Source of the DNA: DASPLX01 sp035627375 | Lineage (GTDB): Bacteria; Pseudomonadota; Gammaproteobacteria; Burkholderiales; Burkholderiaceae_D | DNA: 64,000 nucleotides | Reading direction: 5' to 3' | Assembly: GCA_035627375.1 (NCBI GenBank) | Contig: DASPLX010000054.1 | Location: 1 to 64,000 of the forward strand | Shown: positions 28,211 to 37,271 of the stretch, one piece after another | Layout of the letters: each line of letters opens with the position of its first letter | How positions within the stretch are numbered: position 1 is the first letter of the stretch | Notes under the pieces: generated by a model | What the model was told of the DNA's origin: nothing | Database searches by the model: none | What the model saw: only the letters and a program-made list of their open reading frames with translations | Made by a program: the position numbers and the translations under genes

Positions 28211-31200
28211 TGACGACGCCGCGCGCCTACGAGATCGACGGCGTGGACGCCGACGCCGCGCAATTCACGCGGGCGGCGTGCGATCCGCGCCAATCGGTGG
28301 TGGTCGAGGCGTGCGCGGGCAGCGGCAAGACTTGGCTGCTGGTCGCGCGCATGCTGCGCCTGCTGCTGGCGGGAGCCGCGCCGGCCGAATTGCTGGCGAT
28401 TACCTTCACGCGCAAGGCGGCGCAGGAGATGCGCGAACGCCTGGTGCAGCTGCTGCATGAGCTCGCGCTGGCGCCGGAGCCGCAGGCGCGCGCGCTGCTG
28501 CGCGAACGCGGCATCGCCGAGGCGTATCTCGACGAGACGCTGCCCGAGGCGCGCGGCCTGTACGAGCGCGTGCTCGCCAGTCCGCAAGCCTTGTCGATCG
28601 ATACCTTCCACAGCTGGTTCGCGCGCCTGCTGCAGATCGCGCCGCTGACCTCCGGCATACCGCACGGCTACGCGCTGTCGGAGACCACCGGCGAATTGCA
28701 GGCGGAAGCCTATTCGCGCTTCATGCAAAGCTTGAACGATCCCGACTCCGCGGCGATCAAGGATGCGCTGTTGCGGTTGTACGACATGGTCGGCGATTGG
28801 AGCGCGCGGCGCCTCCTCGACGCCTTTCTCGACAAGCGCGCCGAATGGTGGGCGGCGCGCCGCGCCGGCGATCCGCTCGACCGGCTCCGGGCGCTGTGCG
28901 GCCCGGATGCGGAACAGGACGCGCGGCTCGGCCTGTGGCGCGACGAGGTATTGAAACAACGGATCATGACGATTGCCGCGCTGCTCGGCAAGGGCACGAA
29001 GACCAACCAGAAGCGCGCGGTCGCCATCGAGACGGCCGTGAGCGGCGGCGCCTCGCTCGGGAACTTCGCCGCCTTGTGCAACGAATTCTTCGACGCCGAT
29101 GGCGACAGCCGCAAGAACCAGAAAACCAAGGACTTGAGCCGCGCGCTCGAGGACCATTACCGCAGCGGCGACGCCGCGACCCTGTTCGACGACGAGTTCG
29201 CCGCCGTCGGCGCGCTGCTGCAGACGTTGCAGCGGCGCGGCGCCGAGCCGGCGGTGCTCGCCCTGAACCAAGACCTGTTCCTGGCCGGCGACGCCTATGT
29301 CGAACACTATCAGGCGGTGAAGGCCGAGCAGCGCGTGTTCGATTTCGCCGATCTCGAATGGCATGCCTACCGGCTGCTGACCGATCCGCAGCACGCGTCC
29401 TATCTGCACAGCCGCCTCGATGCGCGCTACAAGCACATCCTGCTCGACGAATTCCAGGACACCAATCCGCTGCAGTGGAACATCGTGCGCGCCTGGCTCG
29501 ACGCCTATGGCGAGGAAGCGGCCAGGCCGAGCGTCTTCATCGTCGGCGATCCCAAGCAGTCGATCTACCGTTTCCGCCGCGCCGAACCGCGCGTGTTCAA
29601 CGCGGCGCGCGATCTGTTGCGCGCGCAAGGCGCGTGCATCCTGCGCACCAACCAGACGCGGCGCAATGCGACGGCCGTCATCGAGACGATCAACGCCAGC
29701 CTGCGCGGCAACCCGATCTATGCGCCGCAGACGACGTTCTCCCAGCTGACGGGCGCGGTATGGCGCTTGCCGCTGATCCGCGCGGCCAAGGCCGATGCCG
29801 ATGCGGCCGCCGAGGTGGACGCCGAGGTGGACGCCGATCGGGCCGCGCTGCGCGACCCGCTCACCACGGCGCGCGAGGAGGAAGAGGATGCGCGGCGCTT
29901 CGAGGAAGCCCGGGCCGTGGCGCGCGCCCTGTTGCGCGCGCGGCGCGAGCTGCCGGACCTGCCGTGGTCGGACATGATGCTGCTGGTGAAGAAGCGTACT
30001 CACCTGGCGGCCTACGAGAACGCCTTGCGCGAAGCCGGCATTCCCTTCGTCTCCGACAAGCGCGGCGGCCTGCTCGAGGCGCTCGAGATCGCCGACCTGA
30101 TCGCCTTGCTGACTTTCCTGATCACGCCCGGCGACAACCGCGCGCTCGCGCACGTGCTGAAGTCGCCGATCTTCGGCGCCGACGACGACGACCTGATCCT
30201 GCTGGCGCGACGGCGCGAGGGCGGCTGGTGGCGGCGCTTGCGAGCGGCCGCCGCGGAGGCGGATGCGCCGCCGGCGCTGGCGCGGGCCGCCGCGCTGCTG
30301 GAACAATGGCTGGCGATCGCGCCGCATCTGCCGGTCCACGACCTGCTCGACCGCATCATGCACGACAGCCGCCTGCTGGTGCGCTATGCGCAGGCCGCGC
30401 CGCCGGCCGCGCGCAGCCAGGCGCTCGGCAACATCGAGGCCTTCGTCGAGCTCGCGCTCGATCTCGACGCCGGCCGTTATCCGAGCCTGCCGAAATTCAT
30501 CGAGGCGCTCAAGCAGCTGCAGCACGGCGCCGCCGGCGACGCGCCCGACGAGGCGAGCATCGACGCCGCCATCGATGCCGTGCGCATACTGACCATCCAC
30601 AGCGCCAAGGGCCTCGAAGCGCGCGTCGTCGCGCTGCTCGACGCCAACCACAGCGAGCCGGCGCGCGACGACCTCGGCATCCTCTGCGATTGGCCGGAGG
30701 ATAGCGAAGCGCCGATTCACCTCTCGGCATTCGGACGCAAGGCGGAGCGCGGCGCGGCGCGCGACGCCTTGTTCGCGGCCGAAGAGCGCTTCAAGGCGCA
30801 GGAAGACTGGAACCTGCTGTATGTCGCCGCCACGCGCGCCAAGGAATTGCTGATCGTGTCCGGCGTCGCCGGCAACCGCAACGCCGACGCGGAAGGCGTG
30901 GTGGCGGACAGCTGGTATGCGCGGCTGCTGCATGCGCCCTTGACCGAGTGCGAAGCCGAGGCCGCCGCGCCGGCGGAAGCCGCGCGCCTGCCGTTCGAAT
31001 TGGCCTTGTTCGAACCGGCGCCGCTGCCTGCCGCCGCGAGCGCGCGCGCCGCCGCCGACACCGACCGCGCGGCGATCGACGAGGGCATCGCATTGCACGC
31101 CTTGCTCGAACGCGTCACCCAGGCCGGCCGCTGGCCGGTCGAGCTGCCGGAGGCGGAAGTCATCGCCTGGTGGCTGCAATGCCCGCCTGCGCTGGCGCGA

Positions 31201-31515
31201 CTGGCGCGCGAGCGCGCCTTGGCGATTCTCATGCGGCCGGAGCTCGAACGCTTCTTCAACCCGGCGCATTACCGGGCGGCGCACAACGAACTCGACGTGA
31301 TGACGAAAGACGGCCTGTCGCGCATCGACCGCCTGGTGGTGTTCGACAGCGACGTCTGGATCCTCGACTACAAGCGCAACGCGCTCGAGAGCGAGCGTGC
31401 CGCGCATGCGGCGCAACTGGCCGGGTACCGCGCCGCGGCGCAGGCGATCTACGCCGGCAAGCGGATCAGGACCGCGCTGATCGCCGGCGACGGCCGGCTG
31501 CTGGAACTCGATTGA
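28210..31515 (+). CDS. addA: AddA-like UvrD-family helicase-nuclease
   Basis: An 1101-residue SF1A helicase with a C-terminal nuclease. Walker A is ACAGSGKTW at about residues 34-42; ITFTRKAAQEMRERL is motif Ia; LLDEFQDTNPLQW is motif II; IVGDPKQSIYRFRRAEP is motif III; TIHSAKGLEARVV and LLYVAATRAKELLIV are motifs V-VI. The C-terminal nuclease has RIDRLVVF and WILDYKRN. Together with AddB it processes broken ends for homologous recombination. A start two codons earlier is possible; 28210 is chosen because it couples to the AddB stop (TGATG). A DeoR-type regulator begins seven bases after the stop. Confidence 0.92.
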   Translation: MTTPRAYEIDGVDADAAQFTRAACDPRQSVVVEACAGSGKTWLLVARMLRLLLAGAAPAELLAITFTRKAAQEMRERLVQLLHELALAPEPQARALLRERGIAEAYLDETLPEARGLYERVLASPQALSIDTFHSWFARLLQIAPLTSGIPHGYALSETTGELQAEAYSRFMQSLNDPDSAAIKDALLRLYDMVGDWSARRLLDAFLDKRAEWWAARRAGDPLDRLRALCGPDAEQDARLGLWRDEVLKQRIMTIAALLGKGTKTNQKRAVAIETAVSGGASLGNFAALCNEFFDADGDSRKNQKTKDLSRALEDHYRSGDAATLFDDEFAAVGALLQTLQRRGAEPAVLALNQDLFLAGDAYVEHYQAVKAEQRVFDFADLEWHAYRLLTDPQHASYLHSRLDARYKHILLDEFQDTNPLQWNIVRAWLDAYGEEAARPSVFIVGDPKQSIYRFRRAEPRVFNAARDLLRAQGACILRTNQTRRNATAVIETINASLRGNPIYAPQTTFSQLTGAVWRLPLIRAAKADADAAAEVDAEVDADRAALRDPLTTAREEEEDARRFEEARAVARALLRARRELPDLPWSDMMLLVKKRTHLAAYENALREAGIPFVSDKRGGLLEALEIADLIALLTFLITPGDNRALAHVLKSPIFGADDDDLILLARRREGGWWRRLRAAAAEADAPPALARAAALLEQWLAIAPHLPVHDLLDRIMHDSRLLVRYAQAAPPAARSQALGNIEAFVELALDLDAGRYPSLPKFIEALKQLQHGAAGDAPDEASIDAAIDAVRILTIHSAKGLEARVVALLDANHSEPARDDLGILCDWPEDSEAPIHLSAFGRKAERGAARDALFAAEERFKAQEDWNLLYVAATRAKELLIVSGVAGNRNADAEGVVADSWYARLLHAPLTECEAEAAAPAEAARLPFELALFEPAPLPAAASARAAADTDRAAIDEGIALHALLERVTQAGRWPVELPEAEVIAWWLQCPPALARLARERALAILMRPELERFFNPAHYRAAHNELDVMTKDGLSRIDRLVVFDSDVWILDYKRNALESERAAHAAQLAGYRAAAQAIYAGKRIRTALIAGDGRLLELD

Positions 31516-31522
31516 GCCGGAC

Positions 31523-32302
31523 ATGACCACCACCAGCCAGCGCCGCCAACGGATCCTGCAATTGCTGATGGAACACGGCAATGTCCAGGTCAGCGAATTG
31601 AGTCCGTCGTTCAACGTCTCGGCCGTCACCATCCGCAACGACCTGAGCTTTTTCGAAGAACAGGGACTGGTGACCCGCACCTACGGCGGCGCTTTCCTGA
31701 AACGCCCGCAACATGCGCCGGAACGCGCCGCCGCCGTGGCGCGCGGCGTAACTGCGCCGGGCGCCGCGCGCGGCGAGCGCATCGGCGCGCGCGCCGCGCG
31801 CTTGATCCGGCCCGGCGACAACATCCTGATCGACGCCGGCACCGCCGCCTATCGGCTGGCGAGACATCTCGCCGCGGCGTCCGGCCTCACGGTCATGACC
31901 AACGGCCTCGACATCGCCGCCGAACTGGCCGCGACCGAGGGCATCCGCCTGCTCTGCACCGGCGGCATGCTGGACCGGGAGGCGCGTTCCTTCGTGGGAA
32001 CCCAGGCCGAGCAAGGCCTGGACGGCTATCATTTCGACAAGGTGTTTCTCGACGCCGACGGCTTCGACCTCAAGCACGGCATCACGGCCCACGACGAGGC
32101 GACGGCGCGGCTGAAGCGGCGGATGATCGAAGCGGCCGGAACCTGCATCGTCCTGCTTGATTCCGCGAAGTGCGGACAGATCGGCCTGCATCGGATCGCG
32201 CCGCTCTCCCGGGTCGGGGCGGTGATCGCGGATCCGGACCTGCCGGCCGAATACCGCGAGGCATTGGAACGGTTGGAGATCGACATCGCCGTGGCCGACT
32301 GA
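31523..32302 (+). CDS. DeoR/GlpR-family transcriptional regulator
   Basis: A 259-residue sugar-phosphate-sensing repressor type. The N-terminal winged helix is clear: RRQRILQLLMEHGNVQVSEL, then VSAVTIRNDLSFFEEQGLV and RTYGGA. The DeoR C-terminal sensor domain follows with ILIDAGTAAYRLARHL, LTVMTNGLDIA, and GFDLKHGITAHDEATARLK, nearest in pattern to AgaR/GlpR proteins. No sugar catabolism genes adjoin it, so its target is unknown. It starts just seven bases after addA and may be co-transcribed with it. Confidence 0.9.
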   Translation: MTTTSQRRQRILQLLMEHGNVQVSELSPSFNVSAVTIRNDLSFFEEQGLVTRTYGGAFLKRPQHAPERAAAVARGVTAPGAARGERIGARAARLIRPGDNILIDAGTAAYRLARHLAAASGLTVMTNGLDIAAELAATEGIRLLCTGGMLDREARSFVGTQAEQGLDGYHFDKVFLDADGFDLKHGITAHDEATARLKRRMIEAAGTCIVLLDSAKCGQIGLHRIAPLSRVGAVIADPDLPAEYREALERLEIDIAVAD

Positions 32303-32378
32303 TCCGGCGCCATGGCATTTGCGCGGGAATCGGATAGAATCGAACGACCGTTCTGTTTTATTGCCGAGGAGCCATGCC

Positions 32379-34604
32379 ATGCCGAACGACGCCGTCGAAA
32401 CGCTTGCCTATCGCATCTGTCCCCTGTGCGAAGCCGGATGCGGTCTTGAACTGAGGCTCGTCGGCGCCAAGATCGCCGCCATCCGCGGCCACGACGGCGA
32501 CGTATTCAGCCGCGGCTATATCTGCCCCAAGGGCGTGTCGCTCAAGGATTTGCACGAAGATCCGGACCGGCTCCGCGTGCCGCTCGTCAAGCGCGACGGC
32601 AGGTTCGTCGAGGCAAGCTGGGACGAAGCCTTCGCGGAAATCGAACGCCGCCTGCCGCCCATTCTGGCCGATCACGGCGCCGACGCGGTCGCCGCCGTGA
32701 TCGGCAATCCCGCCGTGCACAAGGCCGGCCTGCTGCTGTATGTGCCGCGCATGGCGCGCGCGCTCGGCACGCGCAACGTCTTTTCCGCGTCGACGCTCGA
32801 CCAGATGCCGAAGCAATTGTCGGTCGGCCTGATGTTCGGCCATTGGCTGTCGTTCCCGGTGCCCGATATCGAGCGTTGCGATTTCCTGCTGATGCTCGGC
32901 GCCAATCCGATGGTCTCGAACGGCAGCCTGTGGACGGTGCCGGATTTCCGCGGCAAGGCCCGCGCCATGCGCGCGCGCGGCGGCAAGCTCGTCGTGATCG
33001 ATCCGCGCCGCAGCGAAACCGCGGCGGTCGCCGACGAGCATCATTTCATTCGGCCCGGCGCCGACGTTTTCCTGCTGCTCGGTCTCGCGCATACCTTGTT
33101 CGAGGAAAAGCTCGTCAAGCTCGGCCGCCTGGCCGAACATGTCGACGGCGTGGAAGCGCTGGAAGCGGCGGTGCGCGATTACGCGCCCGAGCGCGTCGCC
33201 GCGCGCTGCGGTGTCGATGCCGGCACGATCCGCTCGCTGGCGCGCCGCCTGGCGTCCGCCGAACGCGCCGCCGTCTATGGCCGCATCGGCACCTGCACCC
33301 AGGAATACGGCACCTTGTGCAGTTGGCTGATCGATGCGCTCAACGTGCTGACCGGCAATCTCGACCGCGAGGGCGGCGCCATGTTCGCCAAGGCGGCCGC
33401 ATTCGCGGCGAATACGATGGGCAAGCCGGGCACGGGCAAAGGCGTCTCCACCGGGCGCCGCAAGAGCCGCGTTTCCGGCGCGCCGGAAGTGATGGGCGAG
33501 CTGCCGATCGGTTGCCTGGCCGAGGAGATCGAGACGCCCGGCGAAGGCCAGGTCAAGGCCTTGATCACCGTCGCCGGCAATCCCGTGCTGTCGGCGCCGA
33601 ACGGCGAACGCTTGTCGGCCGCGCTCGAACGATTGGACTTCATGGTCAGCGTCGATATCTACCTGAACGAGACGACGCGCCATGCCGACGTCATCCTGCC
33701 CGGCCTGTCGCCGCTGGAAGAGCCGCATTTCGACGTCTCGTTCCCGCAATTCGCGTGGCGCAATACGGCGCGCTTTTCCGAAGCGGTCCTGGCGCGCGAT
33801 GCGTCGCGTCCGGCGGAGTGGCAGATCCTGCTCAAGCTCGCCGCCATCGCCCAGGGCAAGGGCGCGCAAATCGATCCCGACAGGCTCGACGACGAGGCCT
33901 TCGCGGACGACGTACGGCATCTCGCCGGCGAGCATGCCGACGCCATCATCGCCGCCATGGCGCCGATGAAAGGACCGGAACGCCGGATCGACCTGGCGCT
34001 ACGCACCGGCCCGTATGGCGACCAGTTCGGCCGCAAGCCGGACGGCCTGAATCTCGCCAGGCTGAGGGCGGCGCCGGCCGGCATCGATCTCGGCCCGCTG
34101 CGGCCGCGCATTCCGGAAGTGCTGCGCACGCCGTCGGGCAAGATCGAGATGGCGCCCGGCATGCTGCTGGAGGATTTGCGGCGGGTCGCGGCGGATCTGA
34201 CGCGGCCGATGCCGGAATTCGTCATCATTGGCCGGCGCCAGGTGCGTTCGAGCAACAGCTGGATGCACAACCTGCCGACGCTGGCGAAGGGCCCCTATCG
34301 CTGCACGGCGCTGGTGCATCCCGCCGATGCCGAACGCATCGGCTTGCGCGCGGGCGGCAAGGCGCGCATCGAGAGCCTGGGCCGGGCCGTCGAAGCGGTG
34401 ATCGAATTCAGCGACGAGATGATGCCGGGCGTGGTCAGCCTGCCGCACGGCTGGGGGCATGATCTGCCCGGCATACGCATGGCGGTCGCCGCCGAACGGC
34501 CGGGAACCAACCTGAACGCGCTGCTGGACGAGCGGTTGCGCGATCCGCTGTCTGGCAACGCCGTCTTGAGCGGCATCGCCGTCACGATGCGGCCATTGCC
34601 ATGA
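32379..34604 (+). CDS. Molybdopterin-dependent oxidoreductase (formate dehydrogenase-like)
   Basis: A 741-residue cytoplasmic Mo/W-bisMGD enzyme of the DMSO-reductase superfamily. An N-terminal 4Fe-4S site is present (CPLCEAGCGLEL, then GYICPKGVS), followed by LRVPLVKRDGRFVEASWDEA, LGANPMVSNG, VIDPRRSETAA and the C-terminal cofactor-binding domain with HNLPTLAKGPYRCTALVHP. No Tat signal is seen and no electron-transfer subunit adjoins it, so it works alone or with a distant partner. It is often labelled formate dehydrogenase or nitrate reductase-like; the substrate is uncertain. Start 32379 (MPNDAVETLAYRICPLC) places the cluster at the normal distance. Confidence 0.88.
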   Translation: MPNDAVETLAYRICPLCEAGCGLELRLVGAKIAAIRGHDGDVFSRGYICPKGVSLKDLHEDPDRLRVPLVKRDGRFVEASWDEAFAEIERRLPPILADHGADAVAAVIGNPAVHKAGLLLYVPRMARALGTRNVFSASTLDQMPKQLSVGLMFGHWLSFPVPDIERCDFLLMLGANPMVSNGSLWTVPDFRGKARAMRARGGKLVVIDPRRSETAAVADEHHFIRPGADVFLLLGLAHTLFEEKLVKLGRLAEHVDGVEALEAAVRDYAPERVAARCGVDAGTIRSLARRLASAERAAVYGRIGTCTQEYGTLCSWLIDALNVLTGNLDREGGAMFAKAAAFAANTMGKPGTGKGVSTGRRKSRVSGAPEVMGELPIGCLAEEIETPGEGQVKALITVAGNPVLSAPNGERLSAALERLDFMVSVDIYLNETTRHADVILPGLSPLEEPHFDVSFPQFAWRNTARFSEAVLARDASRPAEWQILLKLAAIAQGKGAQIDPDRLDDEAFADDVRHLAGEHADAIIAAMAPMKGPERRIDLALRTGPYGDQFGRKPDGLNLARLRAAPAGIDLGPLRPRIPEVLRTPSGKIEMAPGMLLEDLRRVAADLTRPMPEFVIIGRRQVRSSNSWMHNLPTLAKGPYRCTALVHPADAERIGLRAGGKARIESLGRAVEAVIEFSDEMMPGVVSLPHGWGHDLPGIRMAVAAERPGTNLNALLDERLRDPLSGNAVLSGIAVTMRPLP

Positions 34605-34805
34605 CGGCAAGCCGGGCGGCGTAATGCGGCAATCATCCGGCAAATCGCCGAAGATTGATTATCCTCAATCAGGAAGCATGTCCAACCGCAAGGAAGCGGG
34701 AACATACTATAGTGAAATTGCTGCAAGGCAATCCGACGGCGACAAGCGATTGCCGCGTCATAGGGGCGTTCGTTTCACGCCCCCGGCATTCCGAAAGTAT
34801 CTGAC

Positions 34806-36614
34806 GTGTTTCCTCCTAAAGTTCTCATCGTCAACGACGATCCCGGCGTCCTGCTCGGGATGCGCAGCATCCTGGAAAACACGCCGAACGCTTCCCAGTA
34901 CCGCGTATTCTGTGCGCAGTCCGGCGAGGAGGCGTTGCGCGCCGTCCTGAAGCATGATTTCGCGGTGATCCTGATGGACGCCCGGATGCCGGGAATGGAC
35001 GGTTTCGCCACCGCCCAGGCGATCCATGCGCACCCGCGCTCGGCATCGGTGCCCATCATTTTCGTCAGCGCTTACCTGTCCGACGAGATGTCCCGCCTGC
35101 GCAGCTACGAACACGGCGCGGTCGATTTCCTGCCCACGCCCATCGTTCCGCAGATCCTGGCCGCCAAGATCCTGGTATTCGTCGAATTGACGCGCCAGCG
35201 CCTGGAATTGCAGCAGCAGTCGCGCGAGCTGAGCAAGATGAACGAGGAGCTGCGCCTGCGGCAGCGCGACGCCGAGGAAAAGGAATTGCGCATTCGCACG
35301 GTGGTCGAGAACGTCGGCGAGGGCATCGTCACGCTGAATGAGGCCGGTCTGATCGAATCGTTCAACGCCGCCGCCGCGCGCATCTTCGGCTACGAGCCGG
35401 AAGAAGTCGTCGGGCAAGACATCAAGCTGCTGATTCCGACGCACTTGCGCTGCGATCAGGGGCCCGGCATGCGGCGTTATCTTGCCGGCGGCGCCTGCGG
35501 CATCGTCGGCAAGACCGACATCGAGATGCCGGGATTGCACAAGAACGGCACGCTGCTGCCGCTCGAGATGACGGTGACCCGCATGCGCGTCGGCGAGCGC
35601 GTGCTGTTCGTCGGCATCCTGCGGGACATCACGAAACGCAAGGAAGCCGAGGCCGCGCTGCTGGCCGAAAAGCAGCGCCTGTCGGTGACGCTCAATGCGA
35701 TCGGCGACGCGATCGGCGATGCCGTGATCACGGCCGATGTCGAAGGGCGCATCACTTATCTCAACCGCGCCGCCGTCATGCTGACAGGCTGGCAGAACGA
35801 GGAGGCCGTCGGCAAGCCGTTCGCGGAGGTCTTCCATGCGATCGACGAAAGGAAGGGCAAGGCGGACGCCGACAACATCGTGCAGCTCGCCTTGCTGACC
35901 CAGTCCAGCGTGACGGCGCTCGGCAGCGAGATCTGGCTGGCGCACCGCGACGGCCGCCGCACGCCGATCGAAACCTCGGCCGCGCCGATCAAGAGCGCGG
36001 ACGGGGAGCTGCTCGGCGTGGTGCAGGTGGCGCGCGACGTCAGCCATGCGCGCCGCGTCACCGCCGAGCTGCAGTTCCAGGCATCGCACGATCCGCTGAC
36101 CGGCCTCATCAACCGCGCGGAATTCGAAAGGCTGCTGTCGCAGGCGCTCGACTCGGCGCATATCGAGAACAAGCAGCATGCCTTGCTCTATCTCGATCTC
36201 GACCGCTTCAAGATCGTCAACGATACCTGCGGGCACGATGCCGGCGACGACCTGCTGCGCCAGATCACGCAGGCGCTGCAACGCGTGCTGCGCCAGAGCG
36301 ACACGCTGGCCCGGCTCGGCGGCGACGAGTTCGGCGTGCTGCTCGACGGCTGCGGCATCGAGCCGGCGCAGCGGATCGCGGAACAGCTGCGGCATACGGT
36401 GGAGGAATTCCGCTTCGCGCGCCAGGACCGCGTGTTTTCGGTGGGCGTCAGCATCGGCCTGGCCGCGTTCGGTCCCGGCCGGGCGAATCTGGCCGACATC
36501 CTGCGCGCGGCCGACGCGGCCTGTTATGCGGCCAAGAATCTCGGCCGCAACCGCGTCCATGTTCATCTTCCCGGGCAAGACGCGGCCGAAGCCGCGCCGC
36601 CGGTACGCGACTGA
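34806..36614 (+). CDS. Response regulator-PAS-PAS-GGDEF diguanylate cyclase
   Basis: A 602-residue soluble c-di-GMP synthase. Residues 1-125 are a receiver domain (VLIVNDDPGVLL, phosphoacceptor in LMDARMPGMDG), then a coiled coil, PAS 1 (VVENVGEGIVTLNEAG) and PAS 2 (VITADVEGRITYLNRAA), then GGDEF (SHDPLTGLINRAEFERLL). The active site RLGGDEFGVLL is intact, and RQSD five residues earlier is the product-inhibition site. Two oddities: the conserved receiver lysine is Thr (DFLPTPI), and a 12-base in-frame tandem duplication (35697-35720) adds IGDA at the start of PAS 2. No EAL domain follows. No kinase adjoins it. Confidence 0.93.
   Translation: MFPPKVLIVNDDPGVLLGMRSILENTPNASQYRVFCAQSGEEALRAVLKHDFAVILMDARMPGMDGFATAQAIHAHPRSASVPIIFVSAYLSDEMSRLRSYEHGAVDFLPTPIVPQILAAKILVFVELTRQRLELQQQSRELSKMNEELRLRQRDAEEKELRIRTVVENVGEGIVTLNEAGLIESFNAAAARIFGYEPEEVVGQDIKLLIPTHLRCDQGPGMRRYLAGGACGIVGKTDIEMPGLHKNGTLLPLEMTVTRMRVGERVLFVGILRDITKRKEAEAALLAEKQRLSVTLNAIGDAIGDAVITADVEGRITYLNRAAVMLTGWQNEEAVGKPFAEVFHAIDERKGKADADNIVQLALLTQSSVTALGSEIWLAHRDGRRTPIETSAAPIKSADGELLGVVQVARDVSHARRVTAELQFQASHDPLTGLINRAEFERLLSQALDSAHIENKQHALLYLDLDRFKIVNDTCGHDAGDDLLRQITQALQRVLRQSDTLARLGGDEFGVLLDGCGIEPAQRIAEQLRHTVEEFRFARQDRVFSVGVSIGLAAFGPGRANLADILRAADAACYAAKNLGRNRVHVHLPGQDAAEAAPPVRD
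35697..35720 (+). repeat. 12-base in-frame tandem duplication in the PAS 2 domain
   Basis: GCGATCGGCGAC is followed at once by GCGATCGGCGAT, producing AIGDAIGDAV where this PAS class normally has a single IGDAV. The copies differ by one base. Confidence 0.8.
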
Positions 36615-36713
36615 CGTCCGAATCGGGAATCTGTATCCCTCCATAGCGATCAAATCAGCGAAGTTCCCGATCGAGCGGCGCGTTCGCCGCTGGATTTTCA
36701 CTGGAGAAAAGTC

Positions 36714-37187
36714 ATGGAAACCGTCGAAAAATCGATCGAAGTCAACGTGCCGGCCAGCACCGCCTACAATCAGTGGACGCAATTCGAGGACTTTCCGAGA
36801 TTCATGGAAGGCATCAAGGAAGTCCGGCAACTCGATGACACGCACTTGCATTGGCGTGCCGAAGTGGCCGGCAAGGAAAAGGAATGGGATGCCGAAATCA
36901 CCGAGCAGATCCCGGATCAGCGCATTGCCTGGCGCAGCACCGGGGGCGCCGCGAACAGCGGCGCGGTGACTTTCCAGCCGCTTGGCGACAGCTCCACCCG
37001 CATCCTGGTGGAAATGGATTACGAACCGGAAGGCGTGGTGGAAAGCGTCGGCGATGCCATGGGCGCGGTATCGCGTCGCGTCGAGGGCGATTTGGAACGC
37101 TTCAAGGAATTCATCGAAGGACGCGGACAGGAGACTGGCGCGTGGCGCGGCAATGTCCAGGAAGGGCAGCCGCAGCCGCGCATCTAG
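36714..37187 (+). CDS. SRPBCC-family (polyketide cyclase/dehydrase-like) protein
   Basis: A 157-residue soluble helix-grip (START-like) protein. METVEKSIEVNVPASTAYNQ opens the fold; QFEDFPRFMEGIKEVRQLD and the late VSRRVEGDLERFKEFIEGR fit the family of coenzyme-Q-binding/cyclase-like proteins. These proteins bind hydrophobic ligands; no catalytic residue can be named. The tail (about residues 140-157, GAWRGNVQEGQPQPRI) is unstructured. CTGGAG precedes the ATG by about eight bases. It is followed by a convergent inverted repeat. Confidence 0.88.
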   Translation: METVEKSIEVNVPASTAYNQWTQFEDFPRFMEGIKEVRQLDDTHLHWRAEVAGKEKEWDAEITEQIPDQRIAWRSTGGAANSGAVTFQPLGDSSTRILVEMDYEPEGVVESVGDAMGAVSRRVEGDLERFKEFIEGRGQETGAWRGNVQEGQPQPRI

Positions 37188-37202
37188 CGCGCGTTTTGTA
37201 AA

Positions 37203-37252
37203 AGCGAAATGTCTCCGTGTCGAATTTACCTGCCGCCGAGAGACATTTCGCT
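37203..37252. terminator. 13-bp perfect inverted repeat between convergent genes
   Basis: AGCGAAATGTCTC (37203-37215) is the exact reverse complement of GAGACATTTCGCT (37240-37252), separated by 24 bases. It lies between the stops of the SRPBCC gene (plus) and the nucleotidyltransferase gene (minus). A shared terminator is possible, but the loop is long and there is no T-run; a protein-binding site or insertion scar is an alternative. Confidence 0.5.
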
Positions 37253-37271
37253 GTAACGGCCGCAGCCCGGC

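Noticed and set aside
25496..31515. RecBC instead of AddAB
   Set aside because: Only two genes are present, both end in PD-(D/E)XK nuclease motifs, and the first has the iron-sulfur cysteine pattern; RecBCD would show a single nuclease domain and a recD gene.
28168..31680. Open frame of 1170 codons antisense to addA
   Set aside because: Long only because third-position GC in addA removes stops on the other strand; composition is Arg/Gln/Val-rich without motifs.
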